Assembly (NCBI RefSeq): GCF_964355755.1
Contig: NC_092679.1
Coordinates: 3,720,001-3,784,000, forward strand
DNA length: 64,000 bases
From: Antedon mediterranea
Lineage: Eukaryota; Echinodermata; Crinoidea; Comatulida; Antedonidae
Reading direction: 5' to 3'
Below, piece by piece: positions 1 to 12,937 of the stretch. Both the position numbers and the translations under genes were made by a program. Below the pieces are notes generated by a model. It was not told where the DNA came from. It saw nothing but the letters and a program-made list of their open reading frames with translations, and did no database searches. The stretch's first letter is position 1. Every line of letters begins with the position of its first letter.

Positions 1-1140
1 TAATTATCAGCACCTGACATCACGAAAATAAAGATGTTTACATTTTCTATCAACAGTAACAATTGTTGTTCAACTCTACATTGTGTAATCGCCACAGGCT
101 TGTTCCACAACAGCTGAAGTTGGAACGAATAATTGGAGAACACTGCTACTGGTACTCTACCAGAGTAATGTATATAGAATAATTATGTAGAAGAAAAATA
201 TATAGTAGACTATGAATAATGTGTATTTATTTTGAATATCTTTAAATATGATTTAAGTATGTTTTACATGAATATAAAAATTATTCTGAGTCTTGTTGCC
301 GTAACATTTAATTCAGCAAAACAACTTGCATATTGTAAATGTTTAAGTTAAGGCTTCGCAAATTAATTCACTACACTGTTGATGTTTTATTGTAAGTAGT
401 TATGTTGTTATAATTAAATATATTAATTACTTATATCTTAATCTTTTTCTTGCAAGAGACTCAATACGTTGTGATTTTTACCATTTGTCTCCTATCTTGT
501 CGTAGTATACCATCCATCTACATACACCCATGTCTTTGTCCTCCCAATAATTATAATCAAATTAATTGGATAGAATCAGTATAAGGAGCTGATTTATGAT
601 GGTAACATTTTCATTATGGCTAAATTCGTAATTACATCTAATATCCGAATATACATGATTGTTCTGCATGCACGGCGCTTCAGGCGAGATAATTTACAAA
701 TCTTCTCACAGATTAAACTTGTAAATATAATCTATTTTTCTTGTGTTCTATCTCGCATTAGACATACTTTATATGAAATTACCCATCCTTTTAGTTGTAT
801 TAGTAGTCTTTAAATTATTCAAATGACGAGTTACGAGTAAAGATTAGATCTTGATAACATGCAAATCCGTTACAAAATGATCAGATACAACAAATCAAAA
901 TATTTCTCAATCAAGTTTATCGAAAACGTGTCATCTTGATAAAACTAGAATTTATGTAATAATTGATAGAATAAAAATGTGTTTAATCATCGAATGTGAA
1001 TTATAGGATTTTGTTGTAAAGTTAATAAACTTGATTAGGTTTTAAGAGAGTCGTTGAACCGGATTGTGACTACTTTCTCTGACAAATGCCAATTTTTCAA
1101 AACTAACGACTTTAAATTAGTTATTTAAAGGAAATGTTTA

Positions 1141-1445
1141 TGTTTCTACCAATACCAAAACACATCAGACTATAGTTTTATCTTTAAGTTTCTACCAATA
1201 CCAAAACATATGAGACTATAGTTTTATCTTTAAGTTTCTACCAATACCAAAACATATGAGACTATAGTTTTATCTTTAAGTTTCTACCAATACCAAAACA
1301 TATGAGACTATAGTTTTATCTTTAAGTTTCTACCAATACCAAAACATATGAGACTATAATTGTTATGATATTAAAGTTTATACCAATACCAAAATATATC
1401 AGACTGTAGTTATGATATTAAAGTTTTACCAATACCAAAACATTT
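1141..1445. repeat. 46-bp tandem repeat, about 6-7 copies
   Basis: The unit begins GTTTCTACCAATACCAAAAC and contains GAGACTATAGTTTTATC. The first copies are nearly identical. The last two are shortened and diverged. It lies in Vsx intron 3. Confidence 0.9.
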
Positions 1446-2610
1446 AAGCATGATTACAATCTTGCCATATAAACAAATCTCTGCAGCGAACAGGACATTA
1501 GGAGTGAAGTCGAGGAAGATATTGGTGCGACTGCAGGAAATACCATGCTATATTTAAATGAGTTGAAAAATTGGTATAAAATAAACTAATTCTGCCATTT
1601 AGAAAGAAATAAAGTTTGTTTTGTATTATAGATCTTTTCCTGTTTGATTTGGTTTTTCACTAAACAAATGTTTTTTATTTCACAAAAAAAAATACTAAAA
1701 AACAAGGCAATACAAAAACGCTTGGAATTTTTCAACATCTTCATCTTCTCTGTTGATACAACATTTAGGCCTATAAGATTCTCGTATTTAGACTTTATTA
1801 CGTAATTATTAACATTATTAATTATAATGGTAAGTATCTCATATCCTCACGAACGCCCTTCGCTATTCTATTCATTACAACAAGTGATAAATCTGCAATA
1901 ATTGATAATGAAGTAATTATTTATCGTCGATGCTTATTTTGGTTTACAATGAGCCCTCGATTAAACTTTAATTAATTTAATCAATTAGCAAGGTTACCAA
2001 AAAATAACAACAATAACAAAAAGCCACTATTAAGAGATAGTAAGAAATTGAAAACAATTTAGGCCTATAACTAATTATCAGACAAGCATGTATTGACTAT
2101 TGAAGGTAGGCTTTTTATGAAGACATTTGAGTTTAACTAGGCTTTGCAATTCATCAAAGCGACAATAGGACTTTGATAGATAGATAGATAGATTTTTTTT
2201 ACATTGCACAAAAAAAGATGAATTCATATGCTCTTTATCTGTTTTGGATTTACCCACTGAGTGATTTAACTTGAAGGCAGACGAGTAGTTATTCCATAAT
2301 TTCATACAATATAAGATTGCCTAAAGCCGTATTTTGATTTATTTACGATTAATTTTAAAATCTGTTCATGTTCTATTAATTAGAATAATGTTGCAATGGA
2401 ATCATTAGGCCTTATTAACACTCATTCTAATGGATCAGATTATCGAAATATGCAATGATAATTCGTTCACGTCTAATGTGTGGTGTCTCGATACCAAATC
2501 CTGCTTCACTTAAAGAAAATTAGTTTTCTTGCCAAAAGCGATGTAATAAAAAATAATGATATAAATATCTTTGAAAACTAGCACAGGTTGGGCAATTCGT
2601 CATTGACAGC

Positions 2611-2664
2611 ACGCGTACGATTAAAGACGCGCGTGTACGATTAAAGACGCGCGCGTACGATTAC
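2611..2664. repeat. short direct repeat, about 3 copies
   Basis: Three near-copies of a 22-24 bp unit containing CGTACGATTA followed by AAGACGCGCG. It is CpG-rich compared with its surroundings. No function is assigned. Confidence 0.7.
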
Positions 2665-3493
2665 AAGCTATCAGTATTTGAACGCGCATTGCTTATTCAC
2701 GGTTTGGCTGGTCACCCACCCACAATCGAGCATTTTCTATAGCTTACATCATCGTTTATAATCACAGACAGAAGTACATGTTTCGTGGCCTTTAGATTCT
2801 CTTTTATATGCTTTAACTGAACTGATTTTGAAAGTAAGATTAACAATCGCCCAAAGAGACGACGACAGAAATAAGAAGTGTTAATTTTACATATGATGTT
2901 ACTTATTAAAGCACGAAGAAGCTTAACTTAAGCCGATTATATCTTATTTGCTTGCGTCTCCTGTGCAGTAATAATATTATGCCTTAGAAAAAACACTTGC
3001 TTCCCTCAATCTGGTAATTGTCTAATTTCTCATCAATGATGTGGCGTAAAGCCTTTTTTGAATTTTAAATAACTTTAATCATGAAATAAGGCAATATAAG
3101 CGGATTATTAGCAATTTCGTAAGAATAAACTACGAGAGGATATTAAATGGCAAACTTAGTGTAATACATATATAAAACATTTGTCAATTTAATTACTTAA
3201 ATCAGGCTGTATAATTAAAGAAATGAAATGGAAATGTATTCATTGAAAATACACCATTAAGCCTCAACTCAGCGTCAATATTATAAAAGTATTATAAAAT
3301 CGTTGGTTCTTACAGGTGTAAACATGTACAAAGTCACTGATTACACTGATAATGATTATAAAACCGAAGACAATAAAACAAGACTTAATTTGACCATGCG
3401 TACGTAAAATGTTTCGACTTCCCGCCATTCAAACTTTATGCAGATTCACATATCAAATAGTAGGCCTATTGTTATTGGACAGACACGAACTTA

Positions 3494-3636
3494 CCCTCTG
3501 TCTAAAAAGTGTGATGTGCCCAAATACGGTAGTTATGTGCACAAATATGGTAGTGATAATAATGACATCATCATGTCTATATATGGGCACATCACATTTT
3601 TTATCACATAAAGTTTGATAGTGTAGACAGAGCTTT
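3494..3636. mobile_element. MITE copy 1 (CTCTGTCTACAC family)
   Basis: Member of the window-wide family with terminal inverted repeats reading CTCTGTCTACACTATCAAA and its complement TTTGATAGTGTAGACAGAG. The 5' terminus is damaged here. It keeps the internal inverted arms GTGATGTGCCC and GGGCACATCAC and the central TGACATCATCATGT. It lies in Vsx intron 3. Confidence 0.85.
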
Positions 3637-3860
3637 AGACTAATAGGAATGATGTGTAAATAAGAAATAGATTAAACAACTCCATCATTATGCCTAAACC
3701 CACCACCAAAAGCAAAGTACCATTTTGGCCTTATTAAGTAGAGAAAATCCTCCTAAATTATTAATACATTATATTTCCTTTCTTTTAAGCCACCTCAAGA
3801 TTTTTTAATCGTAGCATGGTCAAAGATGTAACCATGTTTTGTATTTTAACCTAGGCCTAC

Positions 3861-6800
3861 CTGAATTCTGTCTTCAGGGAGGTCTGTTTTAAGTGAGAGT
3901 ACCTCTCGGGCGTAGATGTCCGGATAGTGGGCGTCTCCAAACGCTTTCTCAAGTTCATCAAGCTGGTAACTGGTAAAAATAGTTCTGTAGAAGAACGGAT
4001 TATCGATATTTTATTCAATTCAATTCAATTCAACTTTTATTTCAGACAATTGTCCATATGGTATAATACATTACACAAAAAACAAGATGAAGGAGAGAGG
4101 ACCAAATTGGTATATAATGCCTCTCTCCATTTGTAGTACATTTGAATCCATTAACAAATATTTTTATATACAAATTAACATTCTGTTTTCGCTTTTCATT
4201 ATTCTTGTAAGAAATCGGTAAGTCGAAATCCTCAAATATTCATAAAATGATGGAATATTGTTTTCCACACACACATTCCTCGCACTAACAAATCTGGGTT
4301 GTCCCAACAACCTCCGGAAAGCATCATTATAACAAACTTTAATTCGGTTGATATCTTTTTTTAAATGATTAGACCATAAAGGAGAACAGTACATGTTAAT
4401 ACAATATGATCTGAACAAAAAACATTTGATTAATTTGGAGCAGTAGGAAAATTTACTACATAATATTAAATAACATATTAAACAGTGCACTATTTATAAC
4501 TACTACAAGCTTTTAACATAGAGTACTAAGCATATTATCTTTATCGCTGTTGTAGCTTAAATTCTGTCAAGTTTAGTTTGAGCGACAGTGTATGAAATTT
4601 GAGTAAAGTATCTAAGGATGTACACACTTGGTAATTAAGTTTAGTGTTTTTAATTCTAGAATGACAGTTTGAAGAAGTTTCTAAACAAAATTAGGGTAAT
4701 TACGTAGAAAATATTGAGCAACACTGGAACTTTGAATACAAACTAAACGTTCTAAAATAGAAAGTTCAACAATGTTATACAACTATATACATGAAAATCA
4801 CAATATTTATAGTAAGTAGCCTTTAGCAGCAGACGGTTGATGACATAACGCCAATCAACATGAACGTAAGGCGCTACTGACTGAGTTTTTTCACATGGAA
4901 TTTAAGGATCTGAACTAACCAGATTGCCTTCAGGCGAACAAAAAGCGTCAACTTTCTTGTAATCGCGTTGACAAGCATAAACTTTGATGTCCAAACCGGA
5001 TATCATTAATCTGTCACTCTTTAATTTGTTCAGGTGGAGCATGCGGGCTTATAAAATATTATTTGGATTTCCTGCATGGATAATGAGAACATTAGTTTGG
5101 ACACACTGACCGACTGACAGCAACGTACCTATGGCGTCTCTTTTTCCTTTTCTTTTTGTTTGTGGCGCTCATCGTTGAGGTTGGACTAACCACTCTCGTG
5201 TTTTCGTGTTCTTCATCAGTATCTAAAATTGAAGATTAATTATTTTATTAAGTTCAAACATAGCGACCCAAATCAGCAACCGGGTATTTAAATGTGTTAT
5301 ACAGTATACATATCAAACATGCTTAGCAAAAAATATTAGTTTTGGCTTAAGTCATATTAGTTATAAACAATTATAAATCCATTCCTTAAGATACAACAAA
5401 TTGGTTTGATAATTAAAGCCTCGGTGCCTCTCACTTTAGTACTTTTTAACAATCTTGCCTGAGCAAAAGGTTTGATAAACGTACCAGCCCAGGCCATGTG
5501 AACACATTTCTCGAAATATGCCTACTTAAATCGGTATAAGATTAGTTAAAAGTTTTATGTTCAATTAGCAAAAACATAAAGTTATAGGATTTTTGGCACA
5601 AGATTTCCATCTTAGTTTTTAGAATCAGAAAGCTAGATATTTTTGATTGGCAATAACTTCCTAGGTTTGATTTAACCATGTACATAGACACTATTCTATA
5701 TCCACTACTTATCCTCAAACAGTATTGTTTGATAGGGTCTAGCTTAAGGGGAAGCAGTCGTTCCAAATACACAGGTAACCACTAACATCTCCACGGGTAA
5801 ATTATACATTCTCCGCACGAACTCTTCAATCTGGTCAACGTTTCATCGGCCTCCTGCCGGCTAAGTACAATGAACAGTGTACGATGGAGTGCAGGTTATT
5901 TTACGATGAAAAGAGGCGAGAAAACATAACAAGAGGAATCAGACCGTAATCTGATTGACTTAGTGTAATGATAAAAAGACAGTAAGGAGGGCACTTTGTG
6001 CCAAACAATGCCACTTAAATTATGCCATGGTTATTCCAAGACTCGTTCACTCAAAACATTCATGAGATTTCATTTTATTATGACACTTGATATTTTAGTA
6101 GCATAGTTGTAATACAGTCTACAGTCTACTTCGTACCGGTATATTACATAAAGGAAACAAACTATACAATATTTTTGAATAAATCATTGTATAAGTATTA
6201 CGTAACATTCGTAATGTATAATGTCAAGGATTAAGTTAGTTCATATTATTTTTAAAAAAATATTGACCAGTTTGTTCAAAATTATTATTATCAAATATTT
6301 TTTTTTATATTATTATATTATTATTATTATTATTCATAGTGAAAATGTTGAACCTAGAAGTTGCTTTTTCCTTTTGAGTAACATGTTCGTATAACGACCT
6401 TTACATCTGGAAACATACCGGCTCAAGAAGGGCGGTTAGACATTCGCACTCTTTTCTTCCGTACTGTTTTCTAATATAGATTTTTAAACCTTTGCAGTTG
6501 AGCCTACATTAATTTTGGTCATGTTGATAACTCCTAATATTGTTTCGTAGTATAAGAATATTCTTTTGTTTAACAAACAACCATTCCACAACACATCTTT
6601 TATACCATTAGTATCTATTCTATCAATGATGATGTAGTAACTAAAAGCAGATTTTTTAACTTTTATAAAAATGACATATTTTCTTTGTCACGCTTTTAAC
6701 CCGCGTTGCTGATATTATGCCCTTATCTACCATTCAATTACTTAGGCCATGCATTTATAAGTGATAACTTACATTAGGTAGTGATTATTTTATTAATATC

Positions 6801-9800
6801 TTTGTTATAATTAATTCATCATTTTTATTATGTATATATTTACATTTAAAACAACTTATAATGTAACTAACTAATCAAGAAGTTCTCCAATTAATACAAA
6901 CAGGATAACAGAGTCATTAAAATGCATTCAATATAAATAATATTATTTGAAATTAATAGAGTTTTTTAATTTCTTTGTATGGTGTATTGTGGTAGCGTTC
7001 TGCACGACACACTCCAACACGCGCTGTGTGGAATTGGGGACTTGGGTCGTCTGGTGGCTGAGCTAATCTGACGAGAAGGTAAATATACCATCACACATTT
7101 GCTAAAATATCATTGCAGATAATTGAATTGATTTCGATCTACTACTCAACGCTACCGAACGCTACCGATCTGTTACCGAACCGTACTTGTATTACACGAT
7201 TACGAGCCTTATGACGTGTGTTGTAACACAGATACTGTGGTCGAGTGAACCTATATACAGCAAGTTTCCCGACATATGTTGTCAATCTGTATGTAAAATG
7301 CATATCAGCCACAAAGTTAATGAGAAAGAATTTATTTAATGATAAATTGTAATATTTATTAATTAATTATTTATTCGTTTGATCAACAAACAATATAGGC
7401 CTATTTACTTAACGATCATATGTTGGCTAATTTTAACTTATTTTAATATATACGTTAAAACCAAGCATTTGTTTTTTTTTTCATTCTCCAAAAATTTAGG
7501 AGTGATATATTAAAAATAAATATTGATACTATTGATACATCATTGTAATTAATATAAACTGTCTTGTTGTTTCAGTTGTTTGGCTGATTTTATTTTTTAA
7601 TTATTTCAACAATATTTAAATAAAAACAAAATAACGACGATTAGCTAAGCTTAACTGAAACATGTCAATGTTAAAAATTGTCGTTTTAAATTCCAAGTCG
7701 TTATTTTTAGCAATTTAATATAATTATGATTTATAAAGAAATGGTTTTCGAATAAATAAACGAACTAAATAATTTTGTTACACCATTGAAAAACAAACAT
7801 TTTGTGATAGTACAGTTTTAATGGTCTTCATTTTAAACCGATTAGGCCTATATCAATATATGGGATATTACGACAGCACATAAGACGGGACTGACATAGG
7901 TCTCGAATTCATGTCTCCTCATATCCCAGTCCACCAACGTATCCTTCGTGTCATCGCTTTTCATTCATTGTATCAATAATTTGTACAAAATCGTCTTCTA
8001 AAAAAATTTAAATCTAAGACATTGTGTTGATTACAAAGTAGCTATCATAACCAGAGCAAGCCACTCACTGGCACGTATGACTAAGTCGCCGAGAATGCTA
8101 TTTAGGCAGAAGTAGGCCTAACTATATCTCACGAGTAAGTTCGATACGCGGACGAAAGACAGTAGTGGCCGTTAAGTGACTACAATGATGACGCTAATAC
8201 GATTTACTTTAAATTACAGGCTTCTCTTGCCCATCTGTACATCAGATTACAATGAAATATATTACAACTGAGTGCTTTACAGTTAATTAACGTTGATGGT
8301 TTCTAGCATTTTTTAAAGATTTTCGTAACAAGGAAAAGTTTAATGACCTGGTGTTAATCAGGGAAATGTTTTTGTATACTTCAGATTTTCAAGGTGGCTT
8401 CTATTCCTATAGGAATACATGCCATAGTATTAATAACAATAATTGCTTATTGATATCAACGTGTCGACGTTAAACGACGTACGGAATAATTAATTAGAAC
8501 ATCATTGTTAATTAATTTGTAACTAATATTTTGATTTAAGCTATATTAAATTTTGATTTAATATGTTTAATATTGTATCGACTCGATTTTTTTGTTCACT
8601 TTTTCTCTAGTAATATTGTTATCAGAGTAGTTACTCGAGCTCTCTCTGTACCTATATTTTTGGGTTTCGATTAACATAATCTTAAATGTCTATTTGTAAG
8701 ATGTGTCAGAAATTCTTTAATTTTTACTAATTACCCGATACAGATATGATTTTATGGCGATACACTGTGCATAACATTCACTATGCCTCGAAACATAACA
8801 TTATTTTGGAAAGTTAGATGTGGAGACGAGGGAGAAGTTCCGGCTGTCAGTGCACGGAGGAATTTAGATTGAAGTAGATTTGTATAAGTCTGACCATAAA
8901 ATGAACTACTGTCCATTCTGCCACTCTTAGTATCCTTGTGTACATCATTGTGTTTGAATTGAATATACATTTGTGCTGTCAGTATTGTATTAAGTAAAAT
9001 ATGAATTGTAGGAAAAGCATAGTTGTCAATAAAGTAGAGTTGTTGAATAGTAGATTTTAAGAAGAGAGGATTCGATCATGTCACATACTTGTACATCAAT
9101 CTTTATGATATCTAGTACTTTCAACAACTACTTGTAATATTTATGTCATTGTGCGTATATATCACAAATAGATGCACAATTTGACGTGTACAAATGTTGA
9201 TGAAAATGAACGGATTGTGTATGCGCGCGTATACACCACGTCACTGATTTTTTAAAAAGAAACTTTAAACTATGGAGACTTTAACTATACGCTTATTCGT
9301 TTACCATAACATAATTGGTCTATTGCACTCGTTTGTATGACGGCTACCGTAAAAAAAACTTAGTAACATGCGGACAAGAACACAAATCTTGTTTCTTATT
9401 GTTTAAAGATATATTGTCCCACAAAAACATGAAAAATAAATATTAATAAAATCAGACTTTAAATAGGCCATTGCACAGTTTTAATAAAGTTATTCACAAA
9501 AAATAAATATAGATTTCACTTAGGCCTATAAAAAGACAAACGAAACGTTAATGTTAACCAAAAACCATTCTCTGACAGACAGTATTTTTTGCTTTTTTCA
9601 GGCAAATCATTTTTTTGGTCAAAGTGAATAACTATTAATAGAAAAAAAATATTTAGGGGAACAATATATCTTTAATTTATTGTTTAATTTTTTATCTTGT
9701 GAAGGCAATATAAAATATTAATATTTATTAAGTATTTTATAAGTACTACTGGTAATGAAAACTGTAGAAAATATTAGGAATATCCGAAAACCACCGGCAT

Positions 9801-11255
9801 AATAATATGATCATTATTAACTTTTACGTAGGCTACTTATTTTTCCACATTGACGGGTTACGAAGTCCCTCAACTGTATCGCAGTTGGATTAGCAGGCAA
9901 ATTAGCATTTCTCTGAGCAAATTACATGGAATAAATGAATTAATTTGATTTCAGGCTAACACTAAATTCAATCATCGGCTAATCATATTAAACATATGCC
10001 ATTTTACACGATAATGAAGGAGAAACTGATAAACAAGAAGAATGGCAACCGGGATGACACATCATGAAATAATATTACACTGTGTGCGATTCTAAAACAA
10101 AATCACAGCGCGCATTTTTAAAGCCCTATTTGGTGGAAAAGGACGCAAATCTAAGATTGGTTATTATACAATGTGCTTAGTGCAATAGCCAAATTAATTT
10201 CGTGCTTTTTTTCCTCAAATTGTTGGGGAGAGGTCAACGAATGAATCGCACTAGAGATATATTTTCATACAATAAAATGGAAGTTTCGTTGATGGGTTAT
10301 TCGTCCAAACGTAGGTTGCAAAGAAGCACATTCTGTATGTGTTTTCAATCCAAATTCGCAACAAACCAATCCTAATTTCAATATAATCTGATTGCATTTT
10401 TATCTATATGTATATAGGATTATTAATTCGTCCAAATGCTTAATTCATTTACACATTCAATAGTTTGTTAACCTTGTTATAGGCCTATAAAGTATTTGTT
10501 TTACATCACATCTCAAAATACATTCTAGTTTTACTTTTAGCTAGGATCCTGATCATAATTACTCATTCGTATATGAAATGTTGCAACATCCTCACAAATG
10601 AAAATGTGTTGTGGATAAATCCAACTTGTTCATTTTGTTCTTTAAGCTCGTATACTTTGTCATATCTTAACGAGTCTATAGTAATATTTGTCATTTTTAT
10701 GTATGAAATAATGGTTTATTTTTCTAAGCTAGGCCTAGTAGGTCTACGTATCATAAGCGCTTGGAAGAAATATATCGTTACTGTATTATCTTTGACACAA
10801 CTCCATCATTTCGTTCAAAACGATGATTATCAATTTTGATGATATATAGAAATAAATGTACATAATAAATAGTAATATAATTTTGTTTTGTTCTTACCAG
10901 ATGTCCGTGATATAAGTTGTTCATGAGATGGTTGCCTTGCTTGCAATAAACCACTTTGAAAACCTAGCGCAAGAGAAGGAACATACGCAGGCTTTCCAAA
11001 ATACATAGGCAGAGGAAAATCATGCGGAAAACCGAAAAACGTCGGCGATCTAAGCACAGGTGCCGGCCGAGGACTTTGCTTCTCCGTATCCCCTAGCCCC
11101 AAAAGTTCGTGAATCGCAAACGGACATCGCTGAGGTGTTGTCGGGCCGGAGCTACGTGAACTCGGCGACGAAAGTGAACTATTTGTCGAGGGTGATCTCG
11201 GATGCATTTTGTCCTGAAACAGAGTGTAAATCTCCCTTTGAAATCGTCCACACAT
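3861..11255 (-). CDS. Vsx: Vsx/Chx10-like visual system homeobox gene, 5' part (three coding exons, 3' end off window)
   Basis: Paired-class homeodomain transcription factor of the Vsx group, nuclear, known for roles in retinal and neural cell fate. Coding exons on the minus strand: 11255-10898 (phase 1 out), 5222-5129 (phase 1 in, 2 out) and 3984-3861 (phase 2 in, 0 out); the phases chain perfectly. Exon 1 (119 residues) is Ser/Pro-rich with an eh1/octapeptide-like motif at residues 43-54, [12 protein letters not shown], as expected near the Vsx N-terminus. Exon 2 is acidic, then strongly basic, ending [10 protein letters not shown]. Exon 3 encodes homeodomain text [15 protein letters not shown] and later LPEDRIQ. 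It stops exactly before the expected VWFQNRR, a common intron position in paired-class homeoboxes. The rest of homeodomain helix 3 and the CVC domain were not found in 1-3860, so they should lie off the left edge. A second in-frame Met at residue 17 (11207) is an alternative start. Introns are about 5.7 kb, 1.1 kb and more than 3.8 kb. Confidence 0.9.
4013..4499 (-). mobile_element. 5'-truncated non-LTR retrotransposon (LINE), 3' end
   Basis: Minus-strand open frame 4490-4164 matches the C-terminal end of CR1/L2-like reverse transcriptase ORFs: motifs [21 protein letters not shown] and VENNIPSF are typical of the region after the catalytic core. It is followed by a short 3' UTR and a (TTGAA)n tail at about 4013-4036. 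The catalytic core is absent. It is inserted in Vsx intron 2 in the same orientation as the gene, and its tail stops about 28 bp before the exon 3 acceptor. Confidence 0.8.
5223..10897. other. Vsx intron 1, noncoding
   Basis: Long AT-rich intron without convincing coding sequence. Patches of higher complexity occur near 5790-5960, 6985-7290, 8030-8200 and 9840-10330. The stretch 9880-9910 has GGATTAGC (an Otx/Pitx-type motif) next to AAATTAGC. These are candidate enhancers only because of position and motif content. An ATT-rich microsatellite lies at about 6281-6337. Confidence 0.5.
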
Positions 11256-11500
11256 CTGTCATTTGTTTATGTATATTCACATGCAGGTTTCCTAGTTTTA
11301 TCGAGAATGTTTATTTCTTTTGAAACATGAAGAGCTGTGGAAATCTGTCGTTTAGACAGAGCCTTTTGGTTGTTGTCTGGTTTGAGGAGTTACCAAATTT
11401 AATTGCGTGGATGTTTCCCGAAAGTAACAAGATGAGCAGATTTTGTAACGGTGTAAGGTAATGTAGCAAGAAAAGGTAAACATAAATGAGTTAGTTATCC

Positions 11501-11900
11501 GCAAGTACTATCTAATTAGCTATTGTCTAATCAACATCGACCGCCCACTAATTGACATATCAATGCTAGCAAACGTCAATCAAATACAACGTTTACGAAA
11601 GTGGTATAGTAGACATAATATTTCATTCGCTTCGGCTGCTGATGAGTACTGTCCAATGCGCATGCTCATATGATGAGTAATTTGATTGGCTGATTTACTT
11701 TCAGATTTCACTATGCTAAATATAGGTAATACATGCTATTGGTCAATTGTTACTGATGGCGCGTGCTACTACGCATGCTCCTCTGAATTGTTACGTACTG
11801 ATTGGTTGATCAAACTAAGGCGCGCTTAGTACTCGGAACACAAAACGAATGCTATTGGTGAACTATTGTGACATCATCTAATAATGTTTGCAAAACAAGC
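11501..11900 (-). promoter_or_regulatory. probable Vsx promoter region with four CCAAT boxes
   Basis: On the minus strand (the Vsx coding strand), CCAAT motifs occur at 11685-11689, 11738-11742, 11801-11805 and 11854-11858, spaced 53, 63 and 53 bp. They lie about 430-600 bp upstream of the first Met. Nearer the gene, CTAATTAGC at 11512-11520 matches the paired-class homeodomain site known to be favoured by Vsx2/Chx10. TGCGCATGC at about 11657 resembles an NRF1 site. The TSS is not visible directly and no clear TATA box was found, so the promoter assignment is inference. Confidence 0.45.
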
Positions 11901-12678
11901 AATTTAGGTTATGGTTAAAAAATGAAACATTTTCATTTTAATTGCATTGATTAAGTGATTGTGAATTATGATCTAAATTACATTATGATATAAAAAAAAC
12001 ATGATTAAGCTAAGCAGTGGTTTTATATGAATATCAATAATTCATGAATAAAACATGAAGAAAATATTGACGCATTGTTATCATTGATGTTCAGTTCATT
12101 AAATTTATCCAAATTATACATTATTCGGTCCTCTAATCTACGAAATTATTGTGAGTTTGACATAATTTATAATTCAAAAATCTACAAAATAACTATTATT
12201 TGTCATATGACTATTGATTGCAAATTACAGCAACTGGGGTTTTTATTATATTCAATGCACTTTTGAAAATATGAAACTATTATCCCGAGCCCGTACAGTA
12301 TATCCAATGCGGTTTATTTATTTGTATTCGTTGACCGTTTGTTGACACCGCTAACAGTATAGCAACACATCATTTTTAATGTCTACGTTATATACGGTAC
12401 TGTACATACGTTATGAATGTATTGTTATGTGAATATGAAATGTAATTAACTATAACGTATATCAGTAGTGGTCTTTAATTGGAGTCCCTTTACTAAAGGA
12501 CCAGCTATCTTCAAACTAAGGGTAATATAGTGACGATTTCTATCTACGAAATTCAACAGTAGGCACATGATGACGTCATTACCCTTATTCATGAGAATCA
12601 GCTCGAGATATAAATATGGAACCGTGGGTCAACACCACTTATCAACTTGCAGTTAAACGTTCCTCTTGTATCAACTGC
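11900..12678. other. intergenic between Vsx promoter and MMP 3' end
   Basis: AT-rich sequence with no convincing gene or repeat. The adjacent MITE copy 2 and the MMP polyadenylation signal close it on the right. Confidence 0.5.
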
Positions 12679-12831
12679 AGCTCTGTCTACACTATCAAAC
12701 TAGTTTGACAATAACAGTGTGGTGTGCCCAAATATGGTAGTGATATGCTTAAATATAGTAGTGATATGACATCATCATTTCTATATATGGGCACATCACA
12801 TTTTGTTTGATAGTGTAGAAATAGAGCCTTA
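12679..12831. mobile_element. MITE copy 2
   Basis: Nearly complete copy with both terminal inverted repeats. It contains a perfect CArG box CCAAATATGG and TGACATCATC. It lies immediately downstream of the MMP polyadenylation signal. Confidence 0.9.
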
Positions 12832-12844
12832 CACGTTTCTCTAT

Positions 12845-12850
12845 TTTATT
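12845..12850 (-). terminator. polyadenylation signal AATAAA of the MMP gene
   Basis: AATAAA on the minus strand about 90 bp after the MMP stop codon (12940-12938). It is placed just before MITE copy 2. Confidence 0.6.
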
Positions 12851-12937
12851 TGTATCAAACAAGTTAAATGTAGAGGGCGGTTGAAGATCTGACACTAACA
12901 ATTGTACTTGTCCAGATATCCTGCTCATAATGAACGG

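Larger units (their letters stand above)
1..3860. other. Vsx intron 3 (partial), noncoding
   Basis: AT-rich sequence downstream of the last visible Vsx exon. I looked on the minus strand for the second half of the homeodomain (VWFQNRRAKW) and did not find it. It holds a 46-bp tandem array, one MITE copy and a small triplication of a CpG-containing unit near 2611-2664. Short open frames here show no recognisable protein. Confidence 0.6.

Noticed and set aside
10573-10839. 88-codon plus-strand open frame in Vsx intron 1
   Set aside because: No recognisable domain, AT-driven composition and opposite strand to the host gene. Likely chance.
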